The notes under the pieces are model-generated. The model made no database searches. It was not told where the DNA came from and saw only the letters and a program-made list of their open reading frames with translations. Shown one piece after another: positions 33,567 to 45,545 of a DNA stretch of 64,000 nucleotides. The DNA is from Durusdinium trenchii (Eukaryota; Sar; Dinophyceae; Suessiales; Symbiodiniaceae). The stretch covers positions 165,579 to 229,578 of the forward strand of contig CAXAMN010023684.1 of NCBI GenBank assembly GCA_963970005.1. Direction: 5' to 3'. Each line of letters begins with the position of its first letter. Position 1 is the first letter of the stretch. The position numbers were made by a program, and so were the translations under genes.

Positions 33567-36222
33567 TGGATATCAAGTTCATGGACAACATACATGGGAA
33601 TTACTACCTACATTTACCTACGTATACACACTGCAACAGCATTTGTCAATAAGAACAAGACGATACAAGACGATCAACACCAAACCGATCAACTTCAACA
33701 GACTATGAATACATGAAACAAATCTCTCAACTCGAGCCACGGAAACTGAATGATTCATGTGCGATGAAAGCTCATGGTGCTAGGCAAGTCAAACTGCGAG
33801 GGATCTTTGGACCAAAACGAATTTGTTTAGAATCACAGAAGCCACTCGAAACCAAGCATTGGTTCTCTCACAGAAACAGGATGTTCCGGAAGTCCATGAA
33901 AGCTTGACATGCCTTGCTTTGCAGATCTTTGGAATGCATTCAACGACATCCCCGAGTCCAATCTTCGAATTTCAGCCGAGCCTAGGCACTGAAGGCTAAG
34001 ACAGGCCCGGGTCATGTACAGCCGTAGCTGCTTTTTTAAAAAGCCTGCAGCTCAAAATATCGGCTTGACCGTGAAACAGTTGCCCGCCTAGCGCGGCATC
34101 GCACGCCAAAGAGACCAAAGATGCCATTCTCGACTCGTTTGTACACCAAACCTACTTTGCTGGCTACTGACTTGATTGCTGCGAGCATCTGTGTGAAACG
34201 TGAAACTCTCAAACATTTTGCCACAATTCTGTACACGCAAGCCTTGTGCTTGTGCTTTTCCTGCTTTGAGCTGTGCAACCTATGACAATGCCAGCACAAA
34301 ACCTATCAACATCACATTCGCTGAGTCACCAAGGTCATCCTCAGCCTAGAGTCCAGAGAGGGAAGCGAGTTTGCTCTGGGTGATACGGTGGGCTGAGAGA
34401 ACATTCGACCAGTTACAGTACAAGCAAAATCCAGCTGGGCCAAAAGACGTGGCCAAAACCTTGTTATGCGACAACTGTATTGGTTGGTGTACGGTGTATT
34501 GTATGCAAATCCATGGCATTCCGAATGATGGGGGGCTAGAGGGCGACAATTGTGGGGGCTAGGGAGCGACCACCCGGCGAGCGCTCGTTCACGAGTCCCA
34601 GGACAGCTCGGAGTTTGTGACCACAAACGACGCACTGTGTATCAGATGTCGATGAAATGAAGGTGGACGCAAGCAATGAATCATAAGGAATCAATCAACA
34701 TCTGTTTTGTTTGGCTTTTGAAGCTTCACAATAGCAAAGCAATGCAAAGCAGCGTGCATATGTTGGAGGCAGCGGCAGGATGTAAATTCCATGAAATTCC
34801 TACTGAAACACAGTCTCCCGGAAGACATCTATTGTGAGGCATCATCAACTTCTTGGGATGATCATTCATGGTGTAGTTCATCCTTCACTGCATCAATCAA
34901 AAGAGAACCCACATGTAGAACAATTCCGGAGAACTTCCAACTGCCAGGTTTCATATACAATAGCAACTTCCACACTCCCTTCATTCATCACATCACCAAG
35001 ACCCCTGGTCATATGAACTACACGTACAGTGCGCAAACATCAGGCCTGGAAATGGGCAGCCTCCCTTGTAAGCTCCCAACCAAGGGTCAGGAGATTAATC
35101 AGCACTGTGATCAGCACTGTACTGACTGCACCTACAGAAGAAATAGTAGCAAACACTCGCAAAACCAAATCGAGTTTGCACTCCTCTCACTCAGATGTCC
35201 ATCTCACACTGTCTGGTGCCCTTTTTTTCAAACCCTGTACATCCCTGTACACTGTACACCGCTACAGTTCTACAATCTGCATCCTTCTTGCGCCAATGCT
35301 TGCGCGCAAAGTGATTGAGAAGCAAGAAATGGGCGGCATTGCATGCCCACGTTCACACATCTTTCAGTTTTCGAGACTTATCTGGTCTTGCATCCTCCTG
35401 GTCGAACAGTCACACTGATGCAGCTCAAATTGTTGTTGAACCAAAAGCGCTCAGAAAAATCCACTTCATATCAACCACATCTTGCAGCACTAACCTTCTG
35501 CCTGTTCGTACTCTTTTGCAGTGGCCGCCAGAGTGTACTCTTCTGGCCTCTCCTGGCAGTCCGGCTTCAAGCAGGCAAATTCGGAAAAGGCAAACATGTC
35601 AACAATCTTCACTCAGAGACTCAGAGCACACTCCTCTTCAGAGCTATGGCCAAACTCTGGGCAGCGCTGGCTAAGTTCCTCTCCTTCGCAGAAACCTCGT
35701 GAACAATCGTGCATTGGAGGTGCTGAACTGCTTCTACATCATGCCTATATGAATGGGATGTGACCTGAGCACCGAGCAGCAAGGGCAACAACAATAGAAT
35801 AATTTTTTAGCGGGCCAAATGCAGAATACTTATATTTTAGCTGAGAGCTTCTGGTGCTAAAGGCTCTGAGTCACACTCGTCTGTGCACTCTGAGTAGGTT
35901 GAGAGGTGGCCAAAGCATCTGAGTGCAACTCTCACCAAGCCTTTAACATCCAGAGCTTGTTTAGGAGGCCTGAGGATTCCAGGGCTCATATGATCCGACC
36001 GGGGTCTCCAGCCAAACGAACACTTACCTGCTGTTCTACAATGACTCCATAATGATCCATCATATATAATCTCTCAAGCATTGCTTTTCACGCCAAGAAG
36101 GCTGTCTCTCTGTCTAGCCAAGCTGGATTCTTTCAACAGCCAGGCTTCTCACACCAACTTTCCCAACCTCCCTGCTTCACCACACTCTCGGCCTGACTTT
36201 CTCCGGTAGGAAGGTGGCTCGG
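33567..36222. other. Mostly anonymous DNA, possible upstream exons of the repeat-protein gene
   Basis: Minus-strand fragments near 35640-35700 (RNLASAAQSLAIAL) and 35150-35190 (SERSANSIW) resemble the repeat motif of the gene at 32475-33566, so its 5' exons may lie here. They are too short for a call. The minus frame ending near 35845 (CFGHLSTYSECTDECDSEPL) is not recognised. The rest shows nothing. Confidence 0.4.
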
Positions 36223-37060
36223 TCATGACTGTATGTATATCTCCAGGCCAATGGAACTGAGCTGTCTCCACCTCCTCTTCACTAGTTGACCATTCTCCAT
36301 ATATTGATGGAGGAGTGTTGCTCCATCCGATCGCAGCGGGGCCAGGTCGTAAGGTGAACTGTTGGGCAAACTTCTGACTTCCAGACCAACACGTCTTTGA
36401 AGCGTGACGAACCGCCTCCTCAAAGTAGCTGGCGCCCCTGGCAAAAGGAAGGCAGGTCCGTCAAGCTTCCTGAAGACTGGTGTGACCGGTTGGACGATGT
36501 TTTCATGGTCAACACGTGCGGATTGGTGCCATACTGATTGGGCTCCTGATTTTTTCTCAAGCCAGAAAACTTCTTTCCTGTAGGCGGTCAGGTCCTCGCA
36601 AACCACTTCTGCATCAAGCTGAGAGCGGTCTACCAGCTTGGTCAGGGTGGCTCTCAAGTTTTTCGCTAGCTGGGTGTCGAGCTCATGGAACTGCCTAACT
36701 CTGCACTCGGGTCACCTGCTTTTGTGGCTCCAGGGACATGGCTTCTACGAAAACACGCGGTCCCGCGCCCAAATGGCTGCATGCATAGGACAGCTGTGGT
36801 ACCCTTACAAACCAACCTTTTGGGAGACCGGTTTCCGTTATGGTGCTAAGGAGGAGCAAGTAAGCAAAGAGCCAGGGACGTGGAAGCTTGCGACGAGAAG
36901 GAGCAATTCCAAGAAGTCTAATGAGGGCGAGGCCGGAGGGGATGAGCTGAGCAGCCCAAAACAGGGCTGTCCACCCGTCATGGGCGAAATTGGTAAGCTC
37001 ACGTAGAAAGCCCTCTGATACTGAATGACCAGGCTGAGAGCCAGCCTCAACACCAGGACA
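36223..37060 (-). pseudogene. DIRS-like tyrosine recombinase
   Basis: Integrates the DNA copy of DIRS-type retroelements through a covalent tyrosine intermediate. The C-terminal catalytic half (36223-36657) shows TLRRRFVTLQRRVGL, then SSPYDLAPLRSDGATLLHQ (catalytic Arg109), VKRRWRQLSSIGLEIYIQ (the R-x-R-W box and nucleophile candidate Tyr141). The upstream half in another frame (to about 37060) has APSRRKLPRPWLFAYLLLL, the core-binding part. The two halves are in different frames, so it is broken or spliced. It is the last module of the element, after RNase H, which is the expected order. Confidence 0.75.
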
Positions 37061-37193
37061 AAGCACAGAGGAGGCAAGAATGAATAGCCGGATCCATCCT
37101 GCCTGAGGCTTTGAGAACTGATGAGAGTGCAGCTTGACAACCTGCTCGCTATCGAGGTAATCCAAAATGGAGTGTCTCGATGGTTTTGGTAGA

Positions 37194-37570
37194 TCACGAA
37201 ATCTTGTGGGGGGCATCAGCTGCGTTTAGCCTGGTGGGGGCAAAACCAAAGGAGGGATGCAGGTTTGCAGCAACTGTAATTGCACAGGCCTTCCTCAGTG
37301 ACTGCTGTAAAGTCCTCGCTGAAGATCTCCCTTTCGCACGTGCCCCCTTTGCTACTCTGCTATCCAGCAGGGCAACAAATCTCTTTCGTCCTCCTCTCTG
37401 GGCGAGTCTGTGAAGGAGGCCGAGGTAGGAATGGCTCTCCAGGACATTCATGATGTGAGCAGGGGTTTTCCAATCGCAAGAGAACATAGGGCGCCATTTG
37501 TGAGAAATCAAGAGATCGTTGAGGATGACAGACTCGAGCCCTCTGGAAGTCTCGCGCGGCTCCTCTGCAG
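37194..37570 (-). pseudogene. DIRS-like RNase H, second half
   Basis: Carries three of the four acidic residues of RNase H: Glu25 in AHIMNVLESHSYL, Asp50 in VALLDSRVAKGARAKGRSS, and Asp99 in FAPTRLNAADAPHK. The phrase GRSS and the closing NxADxP are typical of DIRS and related elements. The first Asp lies about 0.9 kb upstream in IYATDASLARGAV (near 38415), on the other side of the methyltransferase-like module. The domain is therefore split by an insertion. Confidence 0.8.
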
Positions 37571-37584
37571 CCGTCAGGGCCTGC

Positions 37585-38200
37585 TTAACCTGTAGGGCAA
37601 GGTGCTTTGCGACCCCCTCGACATAGATGGCGCTCTTCTTGGTGTAGGCCCCCTACATGTTGGTGCCCACCTAAGCACTTTACCTGGAAAGCTTGTACGT
37701 CAAAACCAGACAAGAGGAAGCGGAACTCCTTTCGGTGGATGCTCCCAAACATGCAGCTAGCGACAACTGCTTCCTCTAGGCCCAACAAAATCAGCCACCT
37801 CCAAGCCGCTAGCCATGCCATCTTGCTCAGGCGTGGCTGTTCGAGTAGCGCTGGTGCGGCGCATTGGTAAGCGACATACATGATGGTCAAACATCTCAAG
37901 GCCAATGTGGTGCCCTCCAAGGTCTTTGGATCAGTACGGTTAAAACCAAGTGGCTGCTGGTATGACCTTGAAGCTGGATGTTGTGCCGGGGAGAACGCAG
38001 TGCAAGGAGGCTCACAGGCCAAGGATCTGAATCTCTTCTCTCTGATCATCTGAATGATCCAGTCGAGCAGCTTAACCTCCTTGAGATCAAAGTCTGGGCT
38101 GGCGCTGAGATCGAGTGGGGCGCAAACACTCAAACCTAAAGCAGCCACTGCCTTGGATAGGGCCCCAGAATCTCCACATATCTCGACGAAGTCAAAATGG
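37585..38200 (-). pseudogene. Methyltransferase-like domain inserted in the DIRS-like RNase H
   Basis: Motif I-like segment FDFVEICGDSGALSKAVAAL (about 38195-38135), then VCAPLDLSASPDFDL, then LACEPPCTAFSPAQHPA with a PPC loop as in motif IV of cytosine-C5 methyltransferases, ALLEQPRLSKMAWL, and SCMFGSIHRKEFRFLLSG. After GGHQHV the frame shifts by one and continues as AYTKKSAIYVEGVAKHLALQ into the RNase H part. Classical DIRS elements are known for an adenine-type methyltransferase domain downstream; this one is PPC-type and sits inside RNase H. It could mark element DNA or protect it, which is inference. Confidence 0.7.
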
Positions 38201-38369
38201 AAGTCCAGGAACCTTGGTGGCCTGAAGAGGTCACCAAAGACTTGAGCATCTCCCCTCTCATCCTCAGAAGACTGTCCAACTTCTCGAAGGAGTGCAGCGG
38301 CCCCCCTTGTCTAGAACCGAGTATGCCCCCTTCCTGTCACCTCCGAGCCAAAGGGTTTTGCAAAGGGAC

Positions 38370-40436
38370 TCACTTGTCAAGGCATGAAGTTACCGCTCCC
38401 CGGGCAAGGGATGCATCGGTGGCATATATACGCTTGTCATACTCAGCAGAGACATCTGTCACAGCCAGCAATCCTCCAACGCTGGCCAACACCAGCTCCT
38501 CCGCCGTTGCCCTCGAAAGATTAATGACATCATTTGCCTGAGCTTTCGAAGGGGTCCCCAAAGCAAATAGGCCGTCAAGGGTGGATGTAAGGCATCGTCT
38601 AAACATCAAGATGGAGATCCATTGGCCAGCAAGACGAGATGCTAATCCCCGAGTGATCACTGGCATGGCCGCGAGCTTCAGGGAGAGGAAGGCTGTAGAA
38701 ACTCTTTTTGCTGTATGACCACTGACCCCGATGATGCCTGCGCCTCGTGCATGGGTGCGTGAGGATATCTCAGCACCAACGGCTTTGAAAGTAGACTCTC
38801 CTCTGATGGTCTTGTCATCGGATCCCAACACCCCTGCTGACTTGTAGAGGTCCTCGGCAATGAGTAGCTTCGCTTCAGCTCGCAAGGCCCCAGCAGGACA
38901 TATTGCCTTCTCCGTAGATATGATGACAAAATCATCAATGACCAGAATCTCCCAAGTAGGGCCCTGAAGAAAAGGGTTGTGATTTAGGATATGATTGTTG
39001 ACCGACAAGAGACCACCATCTTTCAAGAGTCCAGCGTGGCTGATCAAAGCATACTCGACACCCAAATGGTCTCCTTGAAAAAGGCTCTTGAAACCAGCAT
39101 ATATCTTCTGAGGTTGCTCACCCACAAGTAGTGACCTTCTACGTGGCATCTGTAGGCGGTCACCATGAACGCTTCTATCATACTTTGACTTCTGATACTT
39201 TCCAGCTCCTCAAGCTCCCGGCTGCCAAAGAACGAGCTCCTCTGAGAGCCAAACGGAAGTTGGTTGGACCAAGCTCTGCTTCTTGACACCTGGGCTTGAT
39301 GATAGAAATCCCGTCGATCTGTAACGCACCCAACTAACTTTTGCCCTCTTGGGCAGTGTAGAGATGTCAAAGTCACCCCCAAAGGGAGAAAAGCCGAGGG
39401 GCCTCTTCGATAAAGTTCAGCCCCGTTGCACCACCTCTTGTCTCCTATTTGTCTGTCGACGTCACTGTTCTTGAAAGCATTGAAGACCCCAGAGGGGAAA
39501 TCGCAGGGCTCGTCAAACAAGGCCAAAAGGCCCTTGGTGCTCCAAAGTTTGGCCAGCTTCAAATTTTCCTCCTTCGACTCTCGGGAGAAGTCTGGGCCCA
39601 CCCAGTCCACATCTGAGCCATGCCTGAGAATCTGCAGTTCAAGAAAAGGCAGCCAGAGAATGTGGTCCATGTAGTCGTGCATAGGCCAACTGCCATCTCG
39701 TGTCAATTTCAGCCGAGATGCATCCAAAGCACGGTAGGGGTTGACGGCAGAAAACTCAGACTTGGGGGTGTAGAGGTGCTTCTTGTGGATGGTGCCCTGT
39801 TTTCGGATGGAACTCTCCACCATAGCCAGTCAAGTCGAAGACAGGGTGGGAGTTGACAAAATTGGAAAGCTCAATCAGCCGAGCTATGAATTCAGGTCCT
39901 GACCATCCCGGAGGCAGTGGGCAGTCTCCAGGTAGATCACTCACTGTGATCAGCGCGCCAAGGTGTTGATGTATTTGCATCTGCGCTGGACTTGGCTGCC
40001 TCAAGACCAAAAGCTGCTCCCCCTCTATACATATAGTTGAGGAAAATAATGAAGACATGTACTAGCCTCTTGCGGCAAGTAGTCCACCATTGAGCAGCAT
40101 TGAGCCTCGGGATATCTGCTTGTCAAAGAGCCCAAAGTCTTTGAGCGGCAGAGGAAACACAGTGGAGCAAGGTGATTCACCATTGAAAGTGACGTGAAAA
40201 GATCTTGCCAAGAGTGCAGAGAACCTTGTACGGCTCTTCAAAACCATCCTCGGCAAAGCAGCGACAAGCTGCCGGAACGTGAGTGAAGCCTCAAGGGAGT
40301 CCTCACAAAATTGCATGCCCTCCAGATCTTTATCCAGCTTTTGTCCATGCTCCGCTCTGGTCATAGTCTCCAACTGTAGGAGAGTCGCAGGAAGAGGCTC
40401 CCCCCGATCCACCGGTCCCGCAAAAAGCAGCCCCAC
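38370..40436 (-). pseudogene. DIRS-like reverse transcriptase
   Basis: Three frames. 39756-40436 is the N-terminal linker with PLPPGWSGPEFIARLIELSN. 39044-39823 has YMDHILWLPFLEPQ-like text and the motif A segment VTDRRDFYHQAQVSRSRAW (Asp169/Asp172). 38370-39149 has motif B IYAGFKSLFQGDHLGVEYA and motif C ILVIDDFVIIS with both catalytic Asp (72, 73) intact, then the connection ending in the first RNase H Asp (Asp245, IYATDAS). Frames shift near 39810 and 39100. It copies element RNA into DNA. Catalytic residues survive although the reading frame does not. Confidence 0.8.
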
Positions 40437-40490
40437 GGATGGGACGCTCTGGCATAGAAGAGCACAGCGCCGGCGGATTTGGAGGCTCCT

Positions 40491-41891
40491 CTATTCCTGC
40501 TCCTCTTCTGGGCTTCTTTTGCCCTTCCCCTTTCTCTTGGCCTTCTTCTTGGGATTTGGGCCTGATGTCACTAAAGTAGTTGGCTTCTCCTTTGTGGCTT
40601 CTCCTCTGCGCGTCTGGATGGTATCGAGCTGTTTGAAATATTGAAGAGCCACAGTTACCCACTTTTGATCCGCCGTGGCAGCGAAAGCTCGCTGCCTGGC
40701 GATCGCAGAGAAGGCCCGATTGCTGAAGAGGCCTTGAGGAGGATCCTCCATGAGCGCCAGATTTACTGCCACATCTATTTTCCCATTGTCCATCACCATT
40801 TGCTCCAGGAAAACAAAAAGGAGGGCAAGAACGTCCCTGGCGGCTAAAGCATTGTCTTGCTGCGTGAAGTCCATTGTCATTGCGACTTGCCAGATCACAA
40901 AACCCAACTCTCGGTGTCTGCCAAAACCCCCGAATCTCTCCAGGTAGCGAGTGGCGTATACCTCCCTGGCATGCAGCTCTCCCACTGAAAGTTCTGCTGA
41001 GGAGGTCGGGCTCATACGTCTTGCCATCTGCTGCACCACTGTCGTGAAGAAGGCCCCCTTTTGGCTTGCCAGCTCTTGTTGGAGCTTGGCCCTCCCCATG
41101 AGAGCCCCCTTGCTCGAGATGCCCCCCGTAGTTGAAGCCAATTCTCCCATGGGATCCGAGGAGGAGGAAGCAATCTGACCCACCAAGGTAGTGAGGGCTT
41201 TGCTTTGCTCCAGAACTGCACGCGCCAGACGGGAGGCATATCCGACACCAAAGAGCTCAGGGGCCGTGTGCCAGGCAATCCACTCGAAGCTAATTGAGCT
41301 AAGGGCTTCCTCAAGGCTGATGGTCTGCCTGGAGTGGCCTGAGCTGCTTCGATGTGACTTGTTCTTGTTGAGAGATCTTGTATTTGAGCTGCCAGCTGAG
41401 GGAGTGTGAGAGAGATCTGCTCCAGCGACTCTGCGAGCATCGCCACAGTGGGGCGATGGTCTCCGCCTCTGGGCGTAGTAGAAGACTTTCCTGGGCAGCG
41501 GAGTTCCTGGGACCATCTCCTCCTCTTCGGCGGCGGAGTAGAACTGAACTCTCTCTCCCAGATCCTTTCCCATCGTCCATCCCAGAGCTGCTGCTATCAC
41601 GTCGTCTGGCAAGACATGCGAGAAAGTGACCACATCTTGTAGGTCCTCGATGGAAGGAAGAGTCCATGCATACTCTGCCAGCTCGCTGGAAAAATCTATC
41701 AGCCACACCGAAACTTTTTGGTCCTGAATCTCCAAAGGGGAGGTGGCGATGTCGTCGGGATTCACAGTAATGGAAGGACCCAGCATTTCGTCCAACCCAC
41801 TTGTCTGGCCACCTGCCAGCACTTGCACAGGCACTGAATTCGTAGGGATGGCAAACAAAAGGCCCGGCAGGGGATGAAATCTCTTCGTCAC
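40491..41891 (-). CDS. DIRS-like element ORF1, gag-like C-terminal part
   Basis: An uninterrupted 466-residue frame. The middle has a basic Ser-rich linker, then a long helical region (GRAKLQQELASQKGAFFTTV, YLERFGGFGRHRELGFVIW, ALLFVFLEQMVMDNGKIDVA), WVTVALQYFKQLD, and a Lys/Gly-rich tail ending in EEEQE. I remember this helical block as a common dinoflagellate ORF preceding the element's reverse transcriptase. It is presumably the gag or nucleic-acid-binding protein. The long open frame is in contrast to the broken ORF2, so this copy may be fairly young. Confidence 0.7.
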   Translation of the reverse strand: MTKRFHPLPGLLFAIPTNSVPVQVLAGGQTSGLDEMLGPSITVNPDDIATSPLEIQDQKVSVWLIDFSSELAEYAWTLPSIEDLQDVVTFSHVLPDDVIAAALGWTMGKDLGERVQFYSAAEEEEMVPGTPLPRKVFYYAQRRRPSPHCGDARRVAGADLSHTPSAGSSNTRSLNKNKSHRSSSGHSRQTISLEEALSSISFEWIAWHTAPELFGVGYASRLARAVLEQSKALTTLVGQIASSSSDPMGELASTTGGISSKGALMGRAKLQQELASQKGAFFTTVVQQMARRMSPTSSAELSVGELHAREVYATRYLERFGGFGRHRELGFVIWQVAMTMDFTQQDNALAARDVLALLFVFLEQMVMDNGKIDVAVNLALMEDPPQGLFSNRAFSAIARQRAFAATADQKWVTVALQYFKQLDTIQTRRGEATKEKPTTLVTSGPNPKKKAKRKGKGKRSPEEEQE

Positions 41892-42552
41892 CAGCAGCCC
41901 AAAACGATAGGCTCCCCACCAAGATCCGCTCCAGAGTTCGAGAGATCCAGCACATAGGGCTGGAACCCTGATGCCTCTGTCTCCGAAGTCAGTGGAAGGA
42001 GGGCGTCCATCGTCTCAGTTCCTTCCAAGTTGCTCACTGCCGCAAAGAACTCCTTTGAGGTAGAGAAAACTCTTGGGGAGCTGCTGAACGGGGACCGAAT
42101 GACAGCGTAGATCCTGTTGGGCAAATCGATGGTAGGTGTACGATTGGGTGAAGACACCCGTCCTGCTTCGGTAGCAGCTGCCCACTTTCCAGCAATCCAG
42201 GCCCTCTTGATCCTCTCCACAGGTGTGGCCCGTCCAGATTGAGTGGACAGCCTGGAAGTGAGAGCCAGCACAGCAGGAGGACACTCCCCAAAGCCTTCCA
42301 ACAGGGAAGCCCTGCTCATGTGGACACCCTTGAAGGACCCGATGACGGCCTCGGAGGAGAGCAAGTAGTATATCCTTGTGATGTTGTGGAAGGTCGAGGT
42401 GGCGTAGGTGGCTGAGAATCACCCGCAGTAAGGTCCCGAACAAAATCAGCGGCCTCAGTAGCAGGACCGCGAACTGTGATCTGAAGGCCTCGAAAGGCAA
42501 TGGCCAGGTCAATCGTCTTGTTTCCTGACCCGGTTGAGGACTGCCCGTCCAT
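41888..42552 (-). pseudogene. DIRS-like element ORF1, N-terminal part, frame-shifted
   Basis: 42316-42552 starts with KTIDLAIAFRGLQITVRGPA and ADFVRDLTAG. A shift near 42360 leads to the frame 41888-42364 with LLEGFGECPPAVLALTSRL, ERIKRAWIAGKWAAATEAGR, VSSPNRTPTIDLPNRIYAVI and a further shift into 40491-41891. The order matches the N-terminal half of the same dinoflagellate gag-like protein. Start codon not fixed. Confidence 0.65.
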
Positions 42553-45073
42553 GCACGTAGGCCCTCAGCCGAGCCACAGGGGGATCCGAAGGAGTCACCT
42601 GCCAGAAAGCTGGTGCTATGAACCAGGCCAGGAGAAGGCTCGAGAGAAGGCAGCCAGAGACAAGGCCGAGGAGGAAGGTACAGGCCAGCAAAGGGGCAGG
42701 GGTGCCCCACAGTGAGCGCCGGAAACCACCAGCTGGAGGCCTTTTACCACAGCTTCCATGCGCTTGAGGGTGAGCATGTACAGTCAAGATTACAAAGCAA
42801 TTCGGTGTGGCTTGGTTTCATGACGGTTCATATATCCATGGTTTTCGGCAAACATGCATTGAAATTTTGTCGATTGAACTGTCTTGGGGCTAGAGGTCTT
42901 TCTTGGCCTTCCATTTTGCTTGTGCATCTCGTGTTTCATGGCCTTTCCCTCCTAACTTAATTTCTTTGTGCGTGTGTTTGTCAAAAGTATACGGTTTCTA
43001 TTTCTATCGCCTGTGTTTGGCCTTCTGGACAGGAACTCGTGAAGGATGCATCTGTTACAGATCTGCAATTATCTCAACTAGTGTTGCTCATTGTCTCCCT
43101 TGATGATTCGGATCATCTTATCCTCACCCCCATCCTGGCCTTAGCCTGTAGAGCTATTTTGTCCCCCCAGATATATAACCTGCATTGTTTCATATGTTTC
43201 AAGAATCTCCAAGATGATTTTGACTTTTTCATATCGTGAGCATCACCGTTATGTACCACAAGTCAAGCAGCCAAAGGAAGGTGCCGCAAGCACTCTTGCC
43301 GCATGGTCGATCAGGCCATCCTCAGCAACGACTGAATGGCACGCATGCACAGCATTGCACAGCTCCTTCTCTGAAAGCCCCCCAGAGGCAAAAAGTCACA
43401 AGGTTGACTATTAAAAGTGCAAAAATCTGTCAACCTGTTCTCCTCAGTGTAAATCCCGTGACAGAGGTATCAATTACAAGCTTGTCGTCCTCAAAGTATA
43501 TAATCATATTTCACATCTCCTTTTGGTAGTCGGGACAAGACACTGACATTGATGAACTTTTGCTTGCTGCTGCTTGTTCTACTGTTTGATAAAGCTGGTG
43601 CTGTCGGCTCTGGCTAGATGAACTGGTTGATGAAAATTGGAATAAAATCAATACAGTTCATCAGGCATCAAATTCTTTGCTTTGCGCTGACCTTCTAGAC
43701 CCGATTGACACGATGTAGTTATATATTTATATATACGATAACTCATGCCTCACACGTCAGGACAGTTGGTGGCAACAAAGACCAGTGGATCCATCCCCAG
43801 TCTCTTCCAACTCTATTCTCGAAGCAGCAAAACCTACTCTAAAGACCTTGAGGAGAGTCATATGACCCTCCCAAGGATTTTGCTTTGCTCAACCACATAT
43901 TATGATTGGAGAAGCGACAACACCAAAACAACAAAACTATCCATCACCCTGCCAACGTTCCATTTGCTAGAAATCTGAGAGCATGGCTATCCCATAGAAT
44001 TCTGCTAGTCGCAGCAAGTCCAACGCCTTTTCCTCAACATCATCAGGTCACGGTCACAGACTCACAGAGCATAAAATGCCCTCATCACTTCTAATTTCTA
44101 ACTCCTTGTCGTTAGTTGCACTTCGGCAGTAGATCCAGCGGATCACTTCCAGAAATACCTCCAAGTCCTGGCTGGAAATGCTCATAAATGTGCAGCATTA
44201 CATAACTTTTCCACCCAAATGCCTACAGCAAAGGGCGTCCTCCTCCACAGTCAATCGGTCAGTTCCGTGCTCTGCGAAGCTACCTTGAAAGAGAGATGCG
44301 AAGTAGTTGACCTGTAAGGGGCTGGGATCTAATTCGCAACGAGAATATCACTTCCAATGGCCTCTGCCAGAATCCTTCGATGAGCCAGAAGTGTGCCCCC
44401 GTTGCAGAAGAGAGTCACATCTGGTCGGGCCTCAGTAGAACGCATATATATATTATATATGTATAAGTTTCAACCTTACCGAGTTGAATCCAACAGTGAG
44501 GACCGATGATCTTTCTAGACTCTAGTCTAGACTCTAGACTCTAGTCTAGACTCAGCGGTCGTGCACAGAATACATCATAATCCTACATGAGACATCAAGG
44601 CAACTTATATAATGTACATCAATTCTTAACAGCAGTTAACACACAAAATGAGAGCGCGCTTCTCGATGTCAAGATCACATCCGGGAGAGGATAAAGAAGA
44701 TCACAGGGTACCAAAAGGTGGGTTAGATTGGCAGCGGCATAGGGTTGAGAGGGGGTCCAGTTTCTCAGGACACCGATTCGGTGACGGAACATTCAATGAC
44801 GAAACGATCAAGATTCAAGCAGCTAGCATATACTATCGAGTTCCTAAAACCCAAGGCAGGGGTGTTGTACAGCAGCTGTTCCTGGCTCAAAGAATAACAG
44901 GCAACCCTTTGGATGAAGCCGGGCGGCTCAGGGTGTTCGAGGTGCGAAGTTTAAATTTTTACGTTCAAAAGGGGGTTGTCGCCTTGGTCTCTGTATCAAT
45001 TACTCAAAAACTTGCCTTGTACATGTCCGATCTGAAAAGGTCTGGCAAATATTGAGCATACGGCGGCCTTTTG
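42553..45073. other. Intergenic DNA
   Basis: No gene recognised. Short TA runs near 43715-43738 and 44445-44460. A palindromic CTAGACT array at 44513-44553 is listed separately. Terminal repeats of the DIRS-like element were looked for here and not found by eye. Confidence 0.5.
44513..44553 (+). repeat. Palindromic CTAGACT array
   Basis: About 40 bp made only of TCTAGACT, CTAGTCTAG and overlapping words, largely self-complementary. A shorter relative (CTCTAGACTCTAGATC) is at about 1766-1781. Confidence 0.85.
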
Positions 45074-45191
45074 TGTGACCACAGGATTTGGACTCGACCT
45101 TTTTGGGTGGGAAGACCACAACAGCTTAGACCACCTTCGCTTTGGCTCAAGAACGCTCGTCCAAGCGAGTTTCCTCTTGAACAACTCGTAA
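45074..45191 (+). repeat. Left LTR remnant of a copia-like element
   Basis: TGTGACCACAGGATTTGGAC aligns with the block starting at 48355 (TGTGATCACGAGATTTGCAC). Homology continues through TTAGACCACCTTCGCTTTGG and ends near AACTCGTAAG. Roughly a quarter of positions differ by eye, so the pair is old. Confidence 0.65.
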
Positions 45192-45545
45192 GTTATGAGG
45201 TGGAGAAGCCTTTGGCCGTTGTTCAAACCTACACCGTTTCGCTGCAGCAAGTCAGGAAGGAGTTGGAACTCTGGAGGACCTCTGCCGGACAAGTATAACT
45301 CCTTGGTCCGGGCCACGAACGCAATTCGTCCCATCGAGGAGAAGTTGAAGGCAAACGCTCGGCACCCTACGATGGAGATGGCGCCTGCTCTCCTGGTGCC
45401 TGCAGTGAAAAGTCCACATGGTCGTCGCAAAGCTAGAATCTTCATTTGCGGCAACAATCTCGCAGGATCGCTGTACTCTCTATACTCTATACGCAGGTGG
45501 GGTATGCGGCACAACACTCAGGTGTCTGGCACATAAACCGGCTCT
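45185..45545 (+). pseudogene. Copia-like reverse transcriptase, N-terminal fragment
   Basis: TYTVSLQQVRKELELW, then after a frameshift near 45290 YNSLVRATNAIRPIEEKL, LLVPAVKSPHGRRKARIFICGNNLA and, after another shift, TLYAGGVCGTTLRCLAH. This matches the start of copia reverse transcriptase (linker, K-x-R-R-ARIVICGN, YAGGVD-x-TTLR) in dinoflagellate elements as remembered. The domain then stops in AACCGA-rich repeat DNA before the catalytic motifs. Directly preceding it is the left LTR remnant, so gag, protease and integrase are missing. Confidence 0.65.
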
